Below the pieces are notes generated by a model. That model worked only from the letters and a program-made list of their open reading frames with translations, searched no databases and was not told where the DNA came from. From Bacillus multifaciens (GTDB lineage: Bacteria; Bacillota; Bacilli; Bacillales; Bacillaceae_G), in the NCBI RefSeq assembly GCF_030756675.1, contig NZ_JAVBXD010000009.1:60047-124046 (forward strand): a stretch of 64,000 nt of DNA, read 5' to 3'. Within the stretch, counting starts at the first letter, position 1, and each line of letters starts with the position of its first letter. The position numbers and the translations under genes are program-made. This document shows positions 1 to 8,408 of this stretch, piece after piece.

Positions 1-530
1 CAAAAGCATGGTTTGCGCTAATGGATAAGCTTGCAGATATGACTATTACGTATTTAAAAGCGCAAATTAATGCCGGCGCAAAAGCAATTCAAATTTTCGA
101 TTCTTGGGTTGGGACAGTAAATGTGCTTGATTACCGCGTATTTATTAAACCAGTAATGGAGCGCATTTTCACAGAGCTTAGGCAGGTGAATGTACCGCTT
201 ATTATGCACGGTGTTGGAGCGAGTCATTTAGCAAATGAATGGAATGATCTCCCGCTTGATGTTGTCGGTTTAGACTGGCGTTTGCCGATTGAAGAAGCGC
301 GTGCACGAGGGATTCAAAAGGCTGTCCAAGGAAATTTAGACCCATCCATTTTACTTGCGCCGTGGGATGTGATTGAAACGCATGTAAAAGCGATCTTAGA
401 TCAAGGAATGAAGCAGCCAGGATATGTATTTAACTTAGGACATGGTGTTTTCCCAGAGGTGAACCCAGATACGTTAAAACAAATGACTGCATTTATACAT
501 GACTATTCAAGAGAACAGCTGGCGAAGTAA
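1..530 (+). CDS. hemE: Uroporphyrinogen decarboxylase, C-terminal half (cut by window edge)
   Basis: The frame is open from base 3 and gives the last ~176 residues of a family that is usually ~350 long. The enzyme decarboxylates the four acetate side chains of uroporphyrinogen III to give coproporphyrinogen III in the cytoplasm. Visible family blocks are IQIFDSWVG near the start, MHGVG in the middle, the VVGLDWR block and VQGNLDP with the late [14 protein letters not shown] stretch. It is followed 13 bases later by the ferrochelatase gene, so it is the first visible gene of a hemE-hemH-hemY operon. The real start lies outside the window. Confidence 0.95.
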   Translation, partial: KAWFALMDKLADMTITYLKAQINAGAKAIQIFDSWVGTVNVLDYRVFIKPVMERIFTELRQVNVPLIMHGVGASHLANEWNDLPLDVVGLDWRLPIEEARARGIQKAVQGNLDPSILLAPWDVIETHVKAILDQGMKQPGYVFNLGHGVFPEVNPDTLKQMTAFIHDYSREQLAK

Positions 531-543
531 AGGAGAGGACTGC

Positions 544-1479
544 ATGAAGAAGAAAATCGGTTTACTTGTAATGGCATATGGAACGCCGAATAAAGAAGAA
601 GATATTGAACGTTATTATACACACATTCGCCACGGCAGAAAGCCAAGTGCGGAAATGTTAGAAGACTTAACAGAACGATACAAAGCAATTGGCGGAATTT
701 CGCCTCTAGCGAAAATTACACTAGAACAAGCAACAAAATTAGAAGCGTATTTAAATGAAATGCAAGATGACGTGGAATTTAAAATGTATCTCGGTTTAAA
801 ACATATTGAGCCATTTATTGAAGATGCAGTGAAGAAGATGCACGAAGACGGAATTGAAGATGCAATTGCGATCGTGCTCGCGCCGCATTACTCTACTTTC
901 AGCGTGAAGTCTTATATCGGACGAGCACAAGAAGAAGCAGAGAAACTTGGCGGCTTGCAAATTCACGGTATTGATAGCTGGTATAAAGAACCGAAATTTA
1001 TTGATTACTGGGTAAACGAAGTGAAAGCAATATATGAAAAGATGACAGCTGATGAGCGTGAAGAAGCGGTACTTATCGTATCTGCACATAGTTTACCAGA
1101 GAAAATTATTGCAATGGGCGACCCGTATCCAGAGCAATTGAGTGAAACGGCTGATTATATTGCCCGCGGAGCTGAAGTGAAAAACTATGCAGTCGGCTGG
1201 CAAAGTGCTGGTAATACACCAGATCCATGGATTGGGCCGGATGTACAGGACTTAACACGTGAATTGCATGAGAAATATGGATACACATCTTTTGTATACG
1301 CACCTGTTGGCTTTGTTGCTGATCATTTAGAAGTATTATATGACAATGATATCGAGTGCAAAGTTGTGACAGAAGACATTCAAGCGAACTATTATCGTCC
1401 AGAAATGCCAAATGCAAAGACTCCATTTATTTCTTGTTTAGCAGATGTTGTTATGAAAAAGTGGAGTGCAGTTTCATAA
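544..1479 (+). CDS. hemH: Coproporphyrin III ferrochelatase
   Basis: 311 residues, starting at ATG 544 behind AAGGAGAGG; an upstream in-frame ATG at 499 lies inside hemE and has no ribosome site. It inserts Fe2+ into the porphyrin; in Gram-positive bacteria with this operon the substrate is coproporphyrin III (CpfC activity), which is established for the family. Seen: the N-terminal [23 protein letters not shown], the SAHSLPEK block with the metal-binding His, and the late [15 protein letters not shown] block with the catalytic Glu. Length is normal. Translation is probably coupled with hemE and hemY. Confidence 0.95.
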   Translation: MKKKIGLLVMAYGTPNKEEDIERYYTHIRHGRKPSAEMLEDLTERYKAIGGISPLAKITLEQATKLEAYLNEMQDDVEFKMYLGLKHIEPFIEDAVKKMHEDGIEDAIAIVLAPHYSTFSVKSYIGRAQEEAEKLGGLQIHGIDSWYKEPKFIDYWVNEVKAIYEKMTADEREEAVLIVSAHSLPEKIIAMGDPYPEQLSETADYIARGAEVKNYAVGWQSAGNTPDPWIGPDVQDLTRELHEKYGYTSFVYAPVGFVADHLEVLYDNDIECKVVTEDIQANYYRPEMPNAKTPFISCLADVVMKKWSAVS

Positions 1480-1501
1480 AGTGAGAAAGAAGGAAGCAGT
1501 C

Positions 1502-2926
1502 GTGAAAAAGAAGGTAGTGATTATAGGCGGCGGGATTTCCGGCTTAACAACAGCATATTATTTGCAAAAAGAAATTCGTGAACAAAATTTGCCGATTGAT
1601 ACGATGCTTATTGAAGCATCAGGAAAGCTTGGCGGGAAAATTCAAACCATTAGAAAAGATGGATTTACAATTGAACGTGGCCCGGATTCGTTCCTCGAAC
1701 GAAAAGAGAGTGCTGCAAGGTTAGCACGTGAATTACAACTTGGTGATCAACTTGTTAACAATGCGACAGGGAAATCGTTTGTACTTGTGAATAATCGATT
1801 GCATAGCATTCCAAGCGGTTCAATGATGGGAATTCCAACACAAATTACACCATTTGTATTTTCAGGGTTGTTTTCTCCTATTGGAAAGATTCGTGCAGGA
1901 TTTGATTTTGTGCTGCCTCGTTCAAAACCAGTATCAGATCAATCGCTCGGTCAATTTTTCCGTCGCCGTTTAGGCAATGAAGTGGTTGAAAATTTGATTG
2001 AGCCATTGTTATCAGGTATTTATGCCGGTGATATTGATAAAATGAGTTTGATGGCTACGTTCCCGCAGTTCTATCAAGTCGAACAAAAATATCGCAGCAT
2101 TTCACTCGGTATGCGTACATTAGCTCCGAAACAACAAAAGGATGCAACGGCAAAAACAAAAGGAATCTTTTTAACGTTAAAAACAGGTTTACAATCTATT
2201 GTTGATGGAATTGAAGAACGACTAGAAGATGGAACAGTTTTGAAAGGGACGCGTGTCGAAAAGATTACAAAGATCGATGACCGCTATAACATTGCACTTA
2301 GCAATGGAAAAGAAATAGAAGCAGATGTAGTTGTGATGGCAGCATCTCATAAATGGCTGCCATTGATGTTCTCTCAATATAAACAGTTTCACTTCTTCCG
2401 CAGCATTCCATCTACATCAGTGGCGAATGTAGCATTAGCATTCCCGAAAGAAGCGATTCAGCGCGATATTGAAGGAACCGGATTTGTTGTGTCACGTAAT
2501 AGTGATTTTACGATTACAGCATGTACGTGGACACATAAAAAATGGCCGCATACAACGCCAGAAGGAAAAGTACTCCTGCGCTGTTATGTTGGGCGCCCCG
2601 GCGATGAAGCAATTGTGGAACAAACAGATGAAGAAATGATTCGCTTCGTATTAGAAGATTTGCAAAAGACAATGGATATAACAGCTGATCCAGAATTTGT
2701 GGTTGTGAGCCGCTGGAAAGATGCGATGCCGCAATATACGGTCGGTCATAAAGAGCGCATGAAAACGTTAAAAGAGTTCATGAGCGAAGAACTACCTGGC
2801 ATTTACTTAGCAGGAAGCTCTTATGCCGGTGCTGGATTACCAGATTGTATCGATCAAGGTGAAGCAGCTGTAAAATACGTATTGTCTTATTTAGAACAAA
2901 CGAATCAAAAAGAGTTAATGGCGTAA
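1502..2926 (+). CDS. hemY: Coproporphyrinogen III oxidase (HemY type)
   Basis: 474 residues from GTG 1502, preceded by AAGGAAG; GTG 1481 just after the hemH stop is the alternative. An FAD enzyme that oxidises coproporphyrinogen III (and protoporphyrinogen IX) before iron insertion. The dinucleotide-binding motif GGGISGLTTAYYL is at the N-terminus, followed by GGKIQT and ERGPDSF blocks; the C-terminus has YLAGSSYAGAGLPDCI, which closes the FAD fold. It ends the heme operon, with a terminator 10 bases later. A diverged paralogue sits at 53008-54408. Confidence 0.95.
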   Translation: MKKKVVIIGGGISGLTTAYYLQKEIREQNLPIDTMLIEASGKLGGKIQTIRKDGFTIERGPDSFLERKESAARLARELQLGDQLVNNATGKSFVLVNNRLHSIPSGSMMGIPTQITPFVFSGLFSPIGKIRAGFDFVLPRSKPVSDQSLGQFFRRRLGNEVVENLIEPLLSGIYAGDIDKMSLMATFPQFYQVEQKYRSISLGMRTLAPKQQKDATAKTKGIFLTLKTGLQSIVDGIEERLEDGTVLKGTRVEKITKIDDRYNIALSNGKEIEADVVVMAASHKWLPLMFSQYKQFHFFRSIPSTSVANVALAFPKEAIQRDIEGTGFVVSRNSDFTITACTWTHKKWPHTTPEGKVLLRCYVGRPGDEAIVEQTDEEMIRFVLEDLQKTMDITADPEFVVVSRWKDAMPQYTVGHKERMKTLKEFMSEELPGIYLAGSSYAGAGLPDCIDQGEAAVKYVLSYLEQTNQKELMA

Positions 2927-2935
2927 TAAGAGGAG

Positions 2936-2972
2936 GGCTGACCGAAATGATTTCTGGTCAGTCTCTTTTTTT
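2936..2972 (+). terminator. Terminator of heme operon
   Basis: Stem GGCTGACC / GGTCAGTC (one wobble) followed by a run of seven T, 10 bases after the hemY stop. Confidence 0.85.
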
Positions 2973-3183
2973 ATCGGTGTTATAGAATATAAAGACCTTT
3001 GGCTAATGTTCAACGTGTAGGAAAGTGAATAACCCCTCCTTATCATTCCTTGAGGAAGGGAAATTCTTTTGGAAGTATGTTAAATTTTTTGTAAATTTAT
3101 ATAAATATAATGTTCTTTATATAGAACTCTGCTATGATAGACATGCTAGGGAATAGGAAAAATATTTAGGGGGAGGATTTTCT

Positions 3184-5544
3184 TTGAAAAAGCTAGCAAT
3201 TATCTTTTTTTCACTTGTATTCGTTGTACTAGTATCAGATGTTGTAGCGAAGGCCGAACAAGAACAAGTATTAACTGTTGATGAAGCAATTCAATTGTTT
3301 CAGCAGCAAGGCAAAAAACCAGCAGTAGTAGAGGGATATATTGTTGGATACACACAAAATCCAGGAAAATATACGAAAGATCCAGCAAAGTTTGGTGATA
3401 CAAACGTTGCAATTGCCGCTTCTCCAGATGAAGTGAACGCTGATAAAATTATGCCTGTTCAGCTGCCGATAGGTGAAGTTCGCAAAGCAGTGAATGTAAA
3501 GGATCACCCAGAAAATATGGGGAAAAAGGTTCGTCTAACAGGTACGCTAGATAGTTATTTTAGCAGTCCAGGGTTAAAATCTGTTACAAATTATGTGTTT
3601 CAAGATAAAGAAACGCAGAAAGTAAGTGATGTCATTGCTAGTCCAAACGGGGGCGAAGTAGAAAAAGGAACAGCAGTAACATTATCCACTGTAACAGAAG
3701 GTGCGACGATCTATTATACGTTAGATGGATCAAATCCAACGACTCAAAGCATTCGTTATAATGAACGAATTATACTGAATGAAAATAGTGTAATTAAAGC
3801 GATTGCCGTGAAAGAGGGATTTGAAAATTCCGCTACCTCGACATTCTCGTATACCATGATAAAAAATGAACCGGTTCGTATTCACGATATTCAAGGGAAA
3901 TCTCATATTTCTCCTTACAAGGGAAAAGACGTGAAAGCTGTTACTGGTATTGTCACACAAGTAGATAAATCTGGATTTTATATGCAAGATCCGCAGCCTG
4001 ATGAAGATCCAGCTACATCAGAAGGAATTTATGTTTATAAAAAAGACGGCGGCGTAAAAGTCGGCGATTCGGTTTCTGTTGATGGACAAGTAGAGGAATT
4101 TATCGGAGCAGGATACGCAGACCGTTTTGATACAGATTTATCAATTACAGAAATTAAAGCAAAGCTTGTTATCGTAAATGAGAGTAATCAAACATTACCT
4201 AAAGCAGTTGTATTAGGAGAAAACGGTGTGAAAATACCGGACGCAATTATTGATAATGATGGATTTGGCATTTTCGATCCAACAGAAGATGCAATTGACT
4301 TTTATGAAAGCCTAGAAGGTATGCTTGTAAAAGTGCCACAGCCAAAAGTTATTGGACCGCAAAAGAATGGGAACTTGTATGTAACAACTGCAAATGGCAG
4401 CCAAAAAGTAACGACGAAATTTGGAACGCCGCTTTTGCAAGCTGACAATGCAAATCCAGAGCGCCTTTCTATTAAAGTAGCGCGTAACTATGTCGCAAAA
4501 GCAGGGGATCAACTTCTTGGAGATGTAACAGGTACCGTTGGCTATGATTACGGAAACTATCGCATTTCACCAATTGGAGATTTTCCGGCTCTGCAAGACG
4601 GCGGATTTAAACAACTTGGCGCTAATATTCAACCGCGCCTTGATAAACTAACAGTTGCAACATATAACATTGAGAACTTCTCAGCAAATAAAAAAGAAAC
4701 ATCAGATGAGAAAGTAAGACGTCTTGCTTACGCTATTAAATACAATTTAAAAATGCCAGATATTATTGGTGTGCAAGAAATGCAAGATAACAATGGAACA
4801 GTTAATGATGGTACAACAGACGCAAAACTTAGTGCGCAGCGTTTAATCGATGCCATTCAAGAAATTCGCGGACCAAAGTATGAATATGTAGAAATTGCAC
4901 CAGAAAATAATAAGGATGGCGGTGCACCAGGAGCGAATATTCGCGTTGGTTTCTTCTATAATCCGTCCCGCGTGAAATTAGCACAAAAACCAGTTTTACT
5001 TGAGAAAAATGTTGTCCGAATTGGAGAAAATAATGCATTATTTGACGATACACGTAAACCGTTAGCTGCTGAATTTACATTCCAAGGACAAAATATCGTT
5101 GTCATTTCTAATCACTTAAACTCTAAATTAGGAGATGCATCGCCGTTTGGAAAAATCCAGCCGCTTGTATTAAAAAGTGAAGCAAGACGCGTGCAGCTTG
5201 CTGAGGAAGTAAATGGTTTTGTAAAAGGCATCCAAGGGCGACATGCAAACGCACCAGTTGTTGTAGTAGGCGATATGAATGACTTTGAATTCTCAAAACC
5301 AATGCAAGCATTAAAAGGCGACATTATGAAAGAAATGCTTGAAACAGTTCCACAAGAAAATCGTTACACATATATTCATGATGGGAACGCACAAGCATTA
5401 GACCATATTTTCGTAACGAATAATATCGCACCGCACACAATTGTTGATCCAGTTCATTTAAACTCAAACATTATGGAAGAGAATGGACGCATGAGTGATC
5501 ATGATCCAGTGCTTGCGCAAATTGATTTGAAGAAGGCTTCGTAA
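3184..5544 (+). CDS. Secreted multidomain endonuclease/exonuclease/phosphatase-family nuclease
   Basis: 786 residues from TTG 3184 behind GGGGGAGG. Residues 1-24 are a signal peptide ending at VAKAEQ. Then an N-terminal domain of the DUF6359 kind (~25-130), a chitobiase C-terminal/Ig-like domain (~150-225, with GATIYYTLDGSNPT), an OB-fold-like region (~235-340) and a C-terminal EEP nuclease domain from ~490. The EEP motifs are visible: ATYNIENF, IIGVQEMQ, SNHLNSK, VVGDMNDF, LDHIFVTNN and SDHDPV. It probably degrades extracellular DNA or RNA, as YhcR/ExeM-like enzymes do; the exact substrate is inference. No sortase motif is present, so it is likely released. Single-gene unit, terminator downstream. 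Confidence 0.85.
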   Translation: MKKLAIIFFSLVFVVLVSDVVAKAEQEQVLTVDEAIQLFQQQGKKPAVVEGYIVGYTQNPGKYTKDPAKFGDTNVAIAASPDEVNADKIMPVQLPIGEVRKAVNVKDHPENMGKKVRLTGTLDSYFSSPGLKSVTNYVFQDKETQKVSDVIASPNGGEVEKGTAVTLSTVTEGATIYYTLDGSNPTTQSIRYNERIILNENSVIKAIAVKEGFENSATSTFSYTMIKNEPVRIHDIQGKSHISPYKGKDVKAVTGIVTQVDKSGFYMQDPQPDEDPATSEGIYVYKKDGGVKVGDSVSVDGQVEEFIGAGYADRFDTDLSITEIKAKLVIVNESNQTLPKAVVLGENGVKIPDAIIDNDGFGIFDPTEDAIDFYESLEGMLVKVPQPKVIGPQKNGNLYVTTANGSQKVTTKFGTPLLQADNANPERLSIKVARNYVAKAGDQLLGDVTGTVGYDYGNYRISPIGDFPALQDGGFKQLGANIQPRLDKLTVATYNIENFSANKKETSDEKVRRLAYAIKYNLKMPDIIGVQEMQDNNGTVNDGTTDAKLSAQRLIDAIQEIRGPKYEYVEIAPENNKDGGAPGANIRVGFFYNPSRVKLAQKPVLLEKNVVRIGENNALFDDTRKPLAAEFTFQGQNIVVISNHLNSKLGDASPFGKIQPLVLKSEARRVQLAEEVNGFVKGIQGRHANAPVVVVGDMNDFEFSKPMQALKGDIMKEMLETVPQENRYTYIHDGNAQALDHIFVTNNIAPHTIVDPVHLNSNIMEENGRMSDHDPVLAQIDLKKAS

Positions 5545-5578
5545 GAAAGAAAACTGAATTGTAATGTCTGTTATGTGA

Positions 5579-5620
5579 AAAACACACTCGTTTATATGGA
5601 GAACGAGTGTGTTTCTTTTT
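5579..5620 (+). terminator. Terminator after secreted nuclease
   Basis: 13-bp stem AAACACACTCGTT / AACGAGTGTGTTT with a C-T5 tail. Confidence 0.85.
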
Positions 5621-5798
5621 GCTTTGATATAAGAATAATCCGAATTTTATCAAAGGAGCAGGGTTATTTTCCATCTTATAGAACGTATAATGGGATAAGT
5701 AAGAACAGAGGAGGTGAAAAATGAAAGAAGGGCTAAAAGAAACCTTCACCAGCTTCTAAATAAAAAATAATTTTCAGGCTTTTCTTTCATTGTCTGTT

Positions 5799-5972
5799 AT
5801 GAAAAAAATGGTGAATGCGATTGATACGATACTCCTGTTTTTAGTGGTATTTGTATTTTTGTTCGCATTTGATTTTTATAAGTTTCCTGTTTGGTCTATT
5901 GCCTTTGTTATAAGTGTGGGAATCTGGGTAATCAGTGTAATTGTTAAAGTAAAAGCTGTTAAAGATAAATGA
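5799..5972 (+). CDS. Small two-helix membrane protein, unknown function
   Basis: 57 residues from ATG 5799; a TTG three codons upstream is possible. Two hydrophobic helices (about residues 8-27 and 31-50) and a lysine-rich tail ending KVKAVKDK predict an inside-facing C-terminus. No strong ribosome site is seen upstream of either start, so the start is uncertain. A short frame of 12 codons (5721-5759) with a good GGAGGTG site lies just before it. I do not recognise the family. Confidence 0.5.
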   Translation: MKKMVNAIDTILLFLVVFVFLFAFDFYKFPVWSIAFVISVGIWVISVIVKVKAVKDK

Positions 5973-5989
5973 TATTATAGTAGTTATAA

Positions 5990-6019
5990 GAAAGGAGAAG
6001 GTTAATACTTTCTCCTTTC
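5990..6019. terminator. Convergent terminator between small membrane gene and phospholipase
   Basis: Inverted repeat GAAAGGAGAA / TTCTCCTTTC between two converging genes; it can serve both. Confidence 0.65.
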
Positions 6020-6025
6020 ATTCAT

Positions 6026-7426
6026 TTATCTACAAGGTACAAACTTCCACGAACTAGGCATTTGCGTTTTTTTACCTAGTACGATCCAACTTTTCTCTGC
6101 ATTTATATTTTCATAATTTAATGGATAACCATCTGTAAAAATATTATATTCTGTAGGGTTATTCGGGTTAATTTGAATTTTAAAATCAGCTAAACTATCA
6201 GATTTTTGAGCAAGGTGAATCCAACTAGAATACTTAGACCAATTTAAATATTGATATTGATCATAATTGGAGTGCTTCATGCGAAGATATACGCTCTCAC
6301 CATGGTGCAATTTTGCATCATGATCTTTGTAAAATACAAATTCGATAGGTGTACCAGATGGTGCATTGTTGTTTTTATTTGCAAGTAAGACATAATCGTA
6401 ACGATTTGCCATGTACCATTCAAATGTTAAACCTTGATAAGGGGATTCACTTGGGACGATATAATAGTTTTTCCCTGCCTCTATAACATCTCCTTCTGTG
6501 TCATAGATTAATGCAGTCTCTATACTTGGAGCAGTCTCGTTTTTCGCAAAAGTTTTAAACCAAAAATTTAAGAAACCTGCAGTGTTGCGCTGCGCTTCTC
6601 CTAAACTTCGCTGCACAGCTGGGGTAACCGTCTCTTGCCATAATTGCGCCTTGATATTATTGTAATATTCAAATATTTTATCGCGTGCGATATTCTCAAT
6701 TTCATGTTTAGCTATTCGTGCAGCATAATCAATCCATTCTTCAGGTTTAGTTAAAGAAGTGTTATAATTTCCACCAGAATGAACTGCAAATTGATCTTGA
6801 ATGGTTGTAACATAATTTTCGAAGTAGCTATGATATTTGATAGCCCTTGTATCAATTGCTGTGAAATTTGTTGCATGCATAGGTTGTGTAGCATCTGTAA
6901 AGTAGTGCGTCGCTACTCCTAAATAATAGAAAGCTTTTTCATAGTCTTTATTTCGAAAATACTCACCAGATTCATAAAAGTATTTCGTTCCTTGTGTTAG
7001 AGCAGTTGGATTTGTTTCGCCTCTATAATTTTTGTGGGTGTCAGGATCGTAAAAGTGGGACTTCCATCCGCCTTTGAAAATTCCGCCGATTCCTAGCCCG
7101 CCATCGTTAAATTCTGAGTTATAATCGGCATCATATAATCCTTTAGAAAATAAATCTTTATATTGGGGGAAATTTAAGAAGTCTACAGCTAGTTTATTTG
7201 ATTCGACGTTAGCTTCTATTTTCATAATTTCAATGGCTTGCTTGGCGATCCATAAATGTGTACTTTTATCAGTATGATACGGAGCCTCTGCAGACCATTT
7301 TTCAGCAATGGGATCATTCTCAGATAAATCAATTTGATCAATGTGTGCATAGCTATTTTGTGGGAATGCACCTAAAATAGTTAAAGTCACTCCAGCTATA
7401 CATAGTGTGGGGATAATTTTTTTCAT
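6026..7426 (-). CDS. Zn-dependent phospholipase C with extra C-terminal domain
   Basis: 466 residues from ATG 7426 (ribosome site AAAGGAAG); a longer upstream frame has no site. Signal peptide 1-27 and a short propeptide, so the mature enzyme should start at Trp44 as in B. cereus PLC. The known trinuclear-zinc ligands all have counterparts: the N-terminal Trp, a His 13 residues later, Asp in LYDADY, His in SHFYDPD, His/Asp/His in THYFTDATQPMH and His/Glu in KYHSYFENY. Classical B. cereus PLC is 283 residues; this one carries ~165 more after the catalytic fold. The added part is aromatic and beta-like with three loosely similar blocks, so a beta-trefoil-like binding domain is my guess; it does not look like the PLAT domain of clostridial alpha-toxin. 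No PlcR box is seen upstream. Confidence 0.88.
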   Translation of the reverse strand: MKKIIPTLCIAGVTLTILGAFPQNSYAHIDQIDLSENDPIAEKWSAEAPYHTDKSTHLWIAKQAIEIMKIEANVESNKLAVDFLNFPQYKDLFSKGLYDADYNSEFNDGGLGIGGIFKGGWKSHFYDPDTHKNYRGETNPTALTQGTKYFYESGEYFRNKDYEKAFYYLGVATHYFTDATQPMHATNFTAIDTRAIKYHSYFENYVTTIQDQFAVHSGGNYNTSLTKPEEWIDYAARIAKHEIENIARDKIFEYYNNIKAQLWQETVTPAVQRSLGEAQRNTAGFLNFWFKTFAKNETAPSIETALIYDTEGDVIEAGKNYYIVPSESPYQGLTFEWYMANRYDYVLLANKNNNAPSGTPIEFVFYKDHDAKLHHGESVYLRMKHSNYDQYQYLNWSKYSSWIHLAQKSDSLADFKIQINPNNPTEYNIFTDGYPLNYENINAEKSWIVLGKKTQMPSSWKFVPCR

Positions 7427-7565
7427 TTTTTCTTCCTTTCTAAAAAGCAATGTTATAATAATTATTATATAAAAGTGAGTAGTAGTTTCAATATCCCTAT
7501 GCAGAATATCTCTTGTTTTTCCCTTCATTGTCACATTTTGCTACAATGGAATCAAAAAATAAAAC

Positions 7566-7594
7566 TTGAAAACATTGGTAAGCTATGGTAATAT
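7566..7594 (+). promoter_or_regulatory. Promoter of tetR gene
   Basis: TTGAAA, 17-bp spacer, TAATAT, with the operator palindrome 7609-7633 just downstream, around the expected transcript start. Confidence 0.6.
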
Positions 7595-7608
7595 CATAAA
7601 CGTACTAT

Positions 7609-7633
7609 ATGACCAGACTGTTCGAATGGTCAT
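7609..7633. promoter_or_regulatory. Operator 1 of TetR/YhgE locus
   Basis: ATGACCA - 11 bases - TGGTCAT, perfect 7-bp arms. The same half-sites and spacing recur at 8251-8273 and 8362-8384, so this is the likely binding site of the adjacent TetR protein and implies autorepression. Confidence 0.75.
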
Positions 7634-7651
7634 TTTTTGGGGGGTGGAAAC

Positions 7652-8224
7652 GTGGCAGTCGATCGAAAACGAGCAATTATTGAAGCAGCAACAAAATCTT
7701 TTTCTGCATTTGGTTATAAAGCAACAACGATGGATCAAGTTGCAAAGCTAGCCAATGTTGGAAAAGGGACAATTTATACGTTTTTCAAAAATAAGGAAGA
7801 GTTATTTGGTGAAATTATTTCTAATTTAATTGCAGAAATGAGGCAAGTAGCCGAACTAGCAATTGATTCAAATGAACCATTTTTTGAAAACGTACATCGT
7901 GCTTTATACAGTATTTTAGAGTTTCGAAAAGACCATCAGCTCATGATTAAGCTCATTCAAGAAGAGCGAGATATGGGAACAAAAGAAGTGCAAGAAGTGA
8001 TGAAACAACTGGATTCTACAGTTATTACGTTTATTAAATTGCGTCTTGAAGAAGCCATTGCCAAAGGCGAAATTATGGAATGTGATCCAGAAATTACAGC
8101 ATTTATCATGGTTCGTCTGTATATATCTCTTATTTTTGATTGGGAAAAACATCATGAACCATTAGAAAAAGAGCATATCGCTGAACTTTTTGAATTATAT
8201 TTATTAAAGGGATTGTCAAAATGA
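7652..8224 (+). CDS. TetR/AcrR-family transcriptional regulator
   Basis: 190 residues from GTG 7652 behind GGGGGGTGG. N-terminal helix-turn-helix at ~10-55 with the family pattern ATKSFSAFGYKATTMDQVA and KGTIYTFFKNKEEL. The C-terminal ligand/dimer region (60-190) is unassigned. It stands 184 bases before the yhgE-like gene in the same direction, and matching palindromes flank both genes, so it most likely represses itself and that gene. The effector is unknown. Confidence 0.9.
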   Translation: MAVDRKRAIIEAATKSFSAFGYKATTMDQVAKLANVGKGTIYTFFKNKEELFGEIISNLIAEMRQVAELAIDSNEPFFENVHRALYSILEFRKDHQLMIKLIQEERDMGTKEVQEVMKQLDSTVITFIKLRLEEAIAKGEIMECDPEITAFIMVRLYISLIFDWEKHHEPLEKEHIAELFELYLLKGLSK

Positions 8225-8250
8225 GATAATCCTCTTATTATTATTAAATG

Positions 8251-8273
8251 TGACCAATTGAATAATGTGGTCA
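8251..8273. promoter_or_regulatory. Operator 2 of TetR/YhgE locus
   Basis: TGACCA - 11 bases - TGGTCA, same half-sites and spacing as operator 1, between the tetR stop and its terminator. Confidence 0.7.
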
Positions 8274-8296
8274 TTAGTCAATGGATGAAGAATTGC

Positions 8297-8352
8297 AAGA
8301 AAATAGCAACATATACGAGAAGATGAAGGGGTCGTTATTTTCTTCTTTTTTT
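8297..8352 (+). terminator. Probable terminator of tetR
   Basis: AAGAAAATA pairs with TATTTTCTT across a long loop and is followed by eight or more T. The loop is large, so the call is moderate. It would separate tetR transcription from the next promoter. Confidence 0.5.
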
Positions 8353-8384
8353 TACAAAAACTGACTAAATGAACAATATAGTCA
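8351..8384 (+). promoter_or_regulatory. Promoter and operator 3 for yhgE-like gene
   Basis: TTTACA (8351-8356), 17 bases, CAATAT (8374-8379), overlapped by the palindrome TGACTA - 11 bases - TAGTCA (8362-8384). The operator sits between -35 and -10, as expected for a steric repressor. Confidence 0.6.
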
Positions 8385-8408
8385 ACTATTTAAAAGGAGG
8401 GATAAACA

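Noticed and set aside
5721-5759. 12-codon frame with a GGAGGTG site before the small membrane gene (possible leader peptide)
   Set aside because: No attenuator structure follows and the frame looks like the broken start of something else; too little to call a gene.
7480-7520. PlcR box upstream of the phospholipase gene
   Set aside because: TATGCAGAATATCTCT at 7498-7513 lacks the second half of TATGNANNNNTNCATA.
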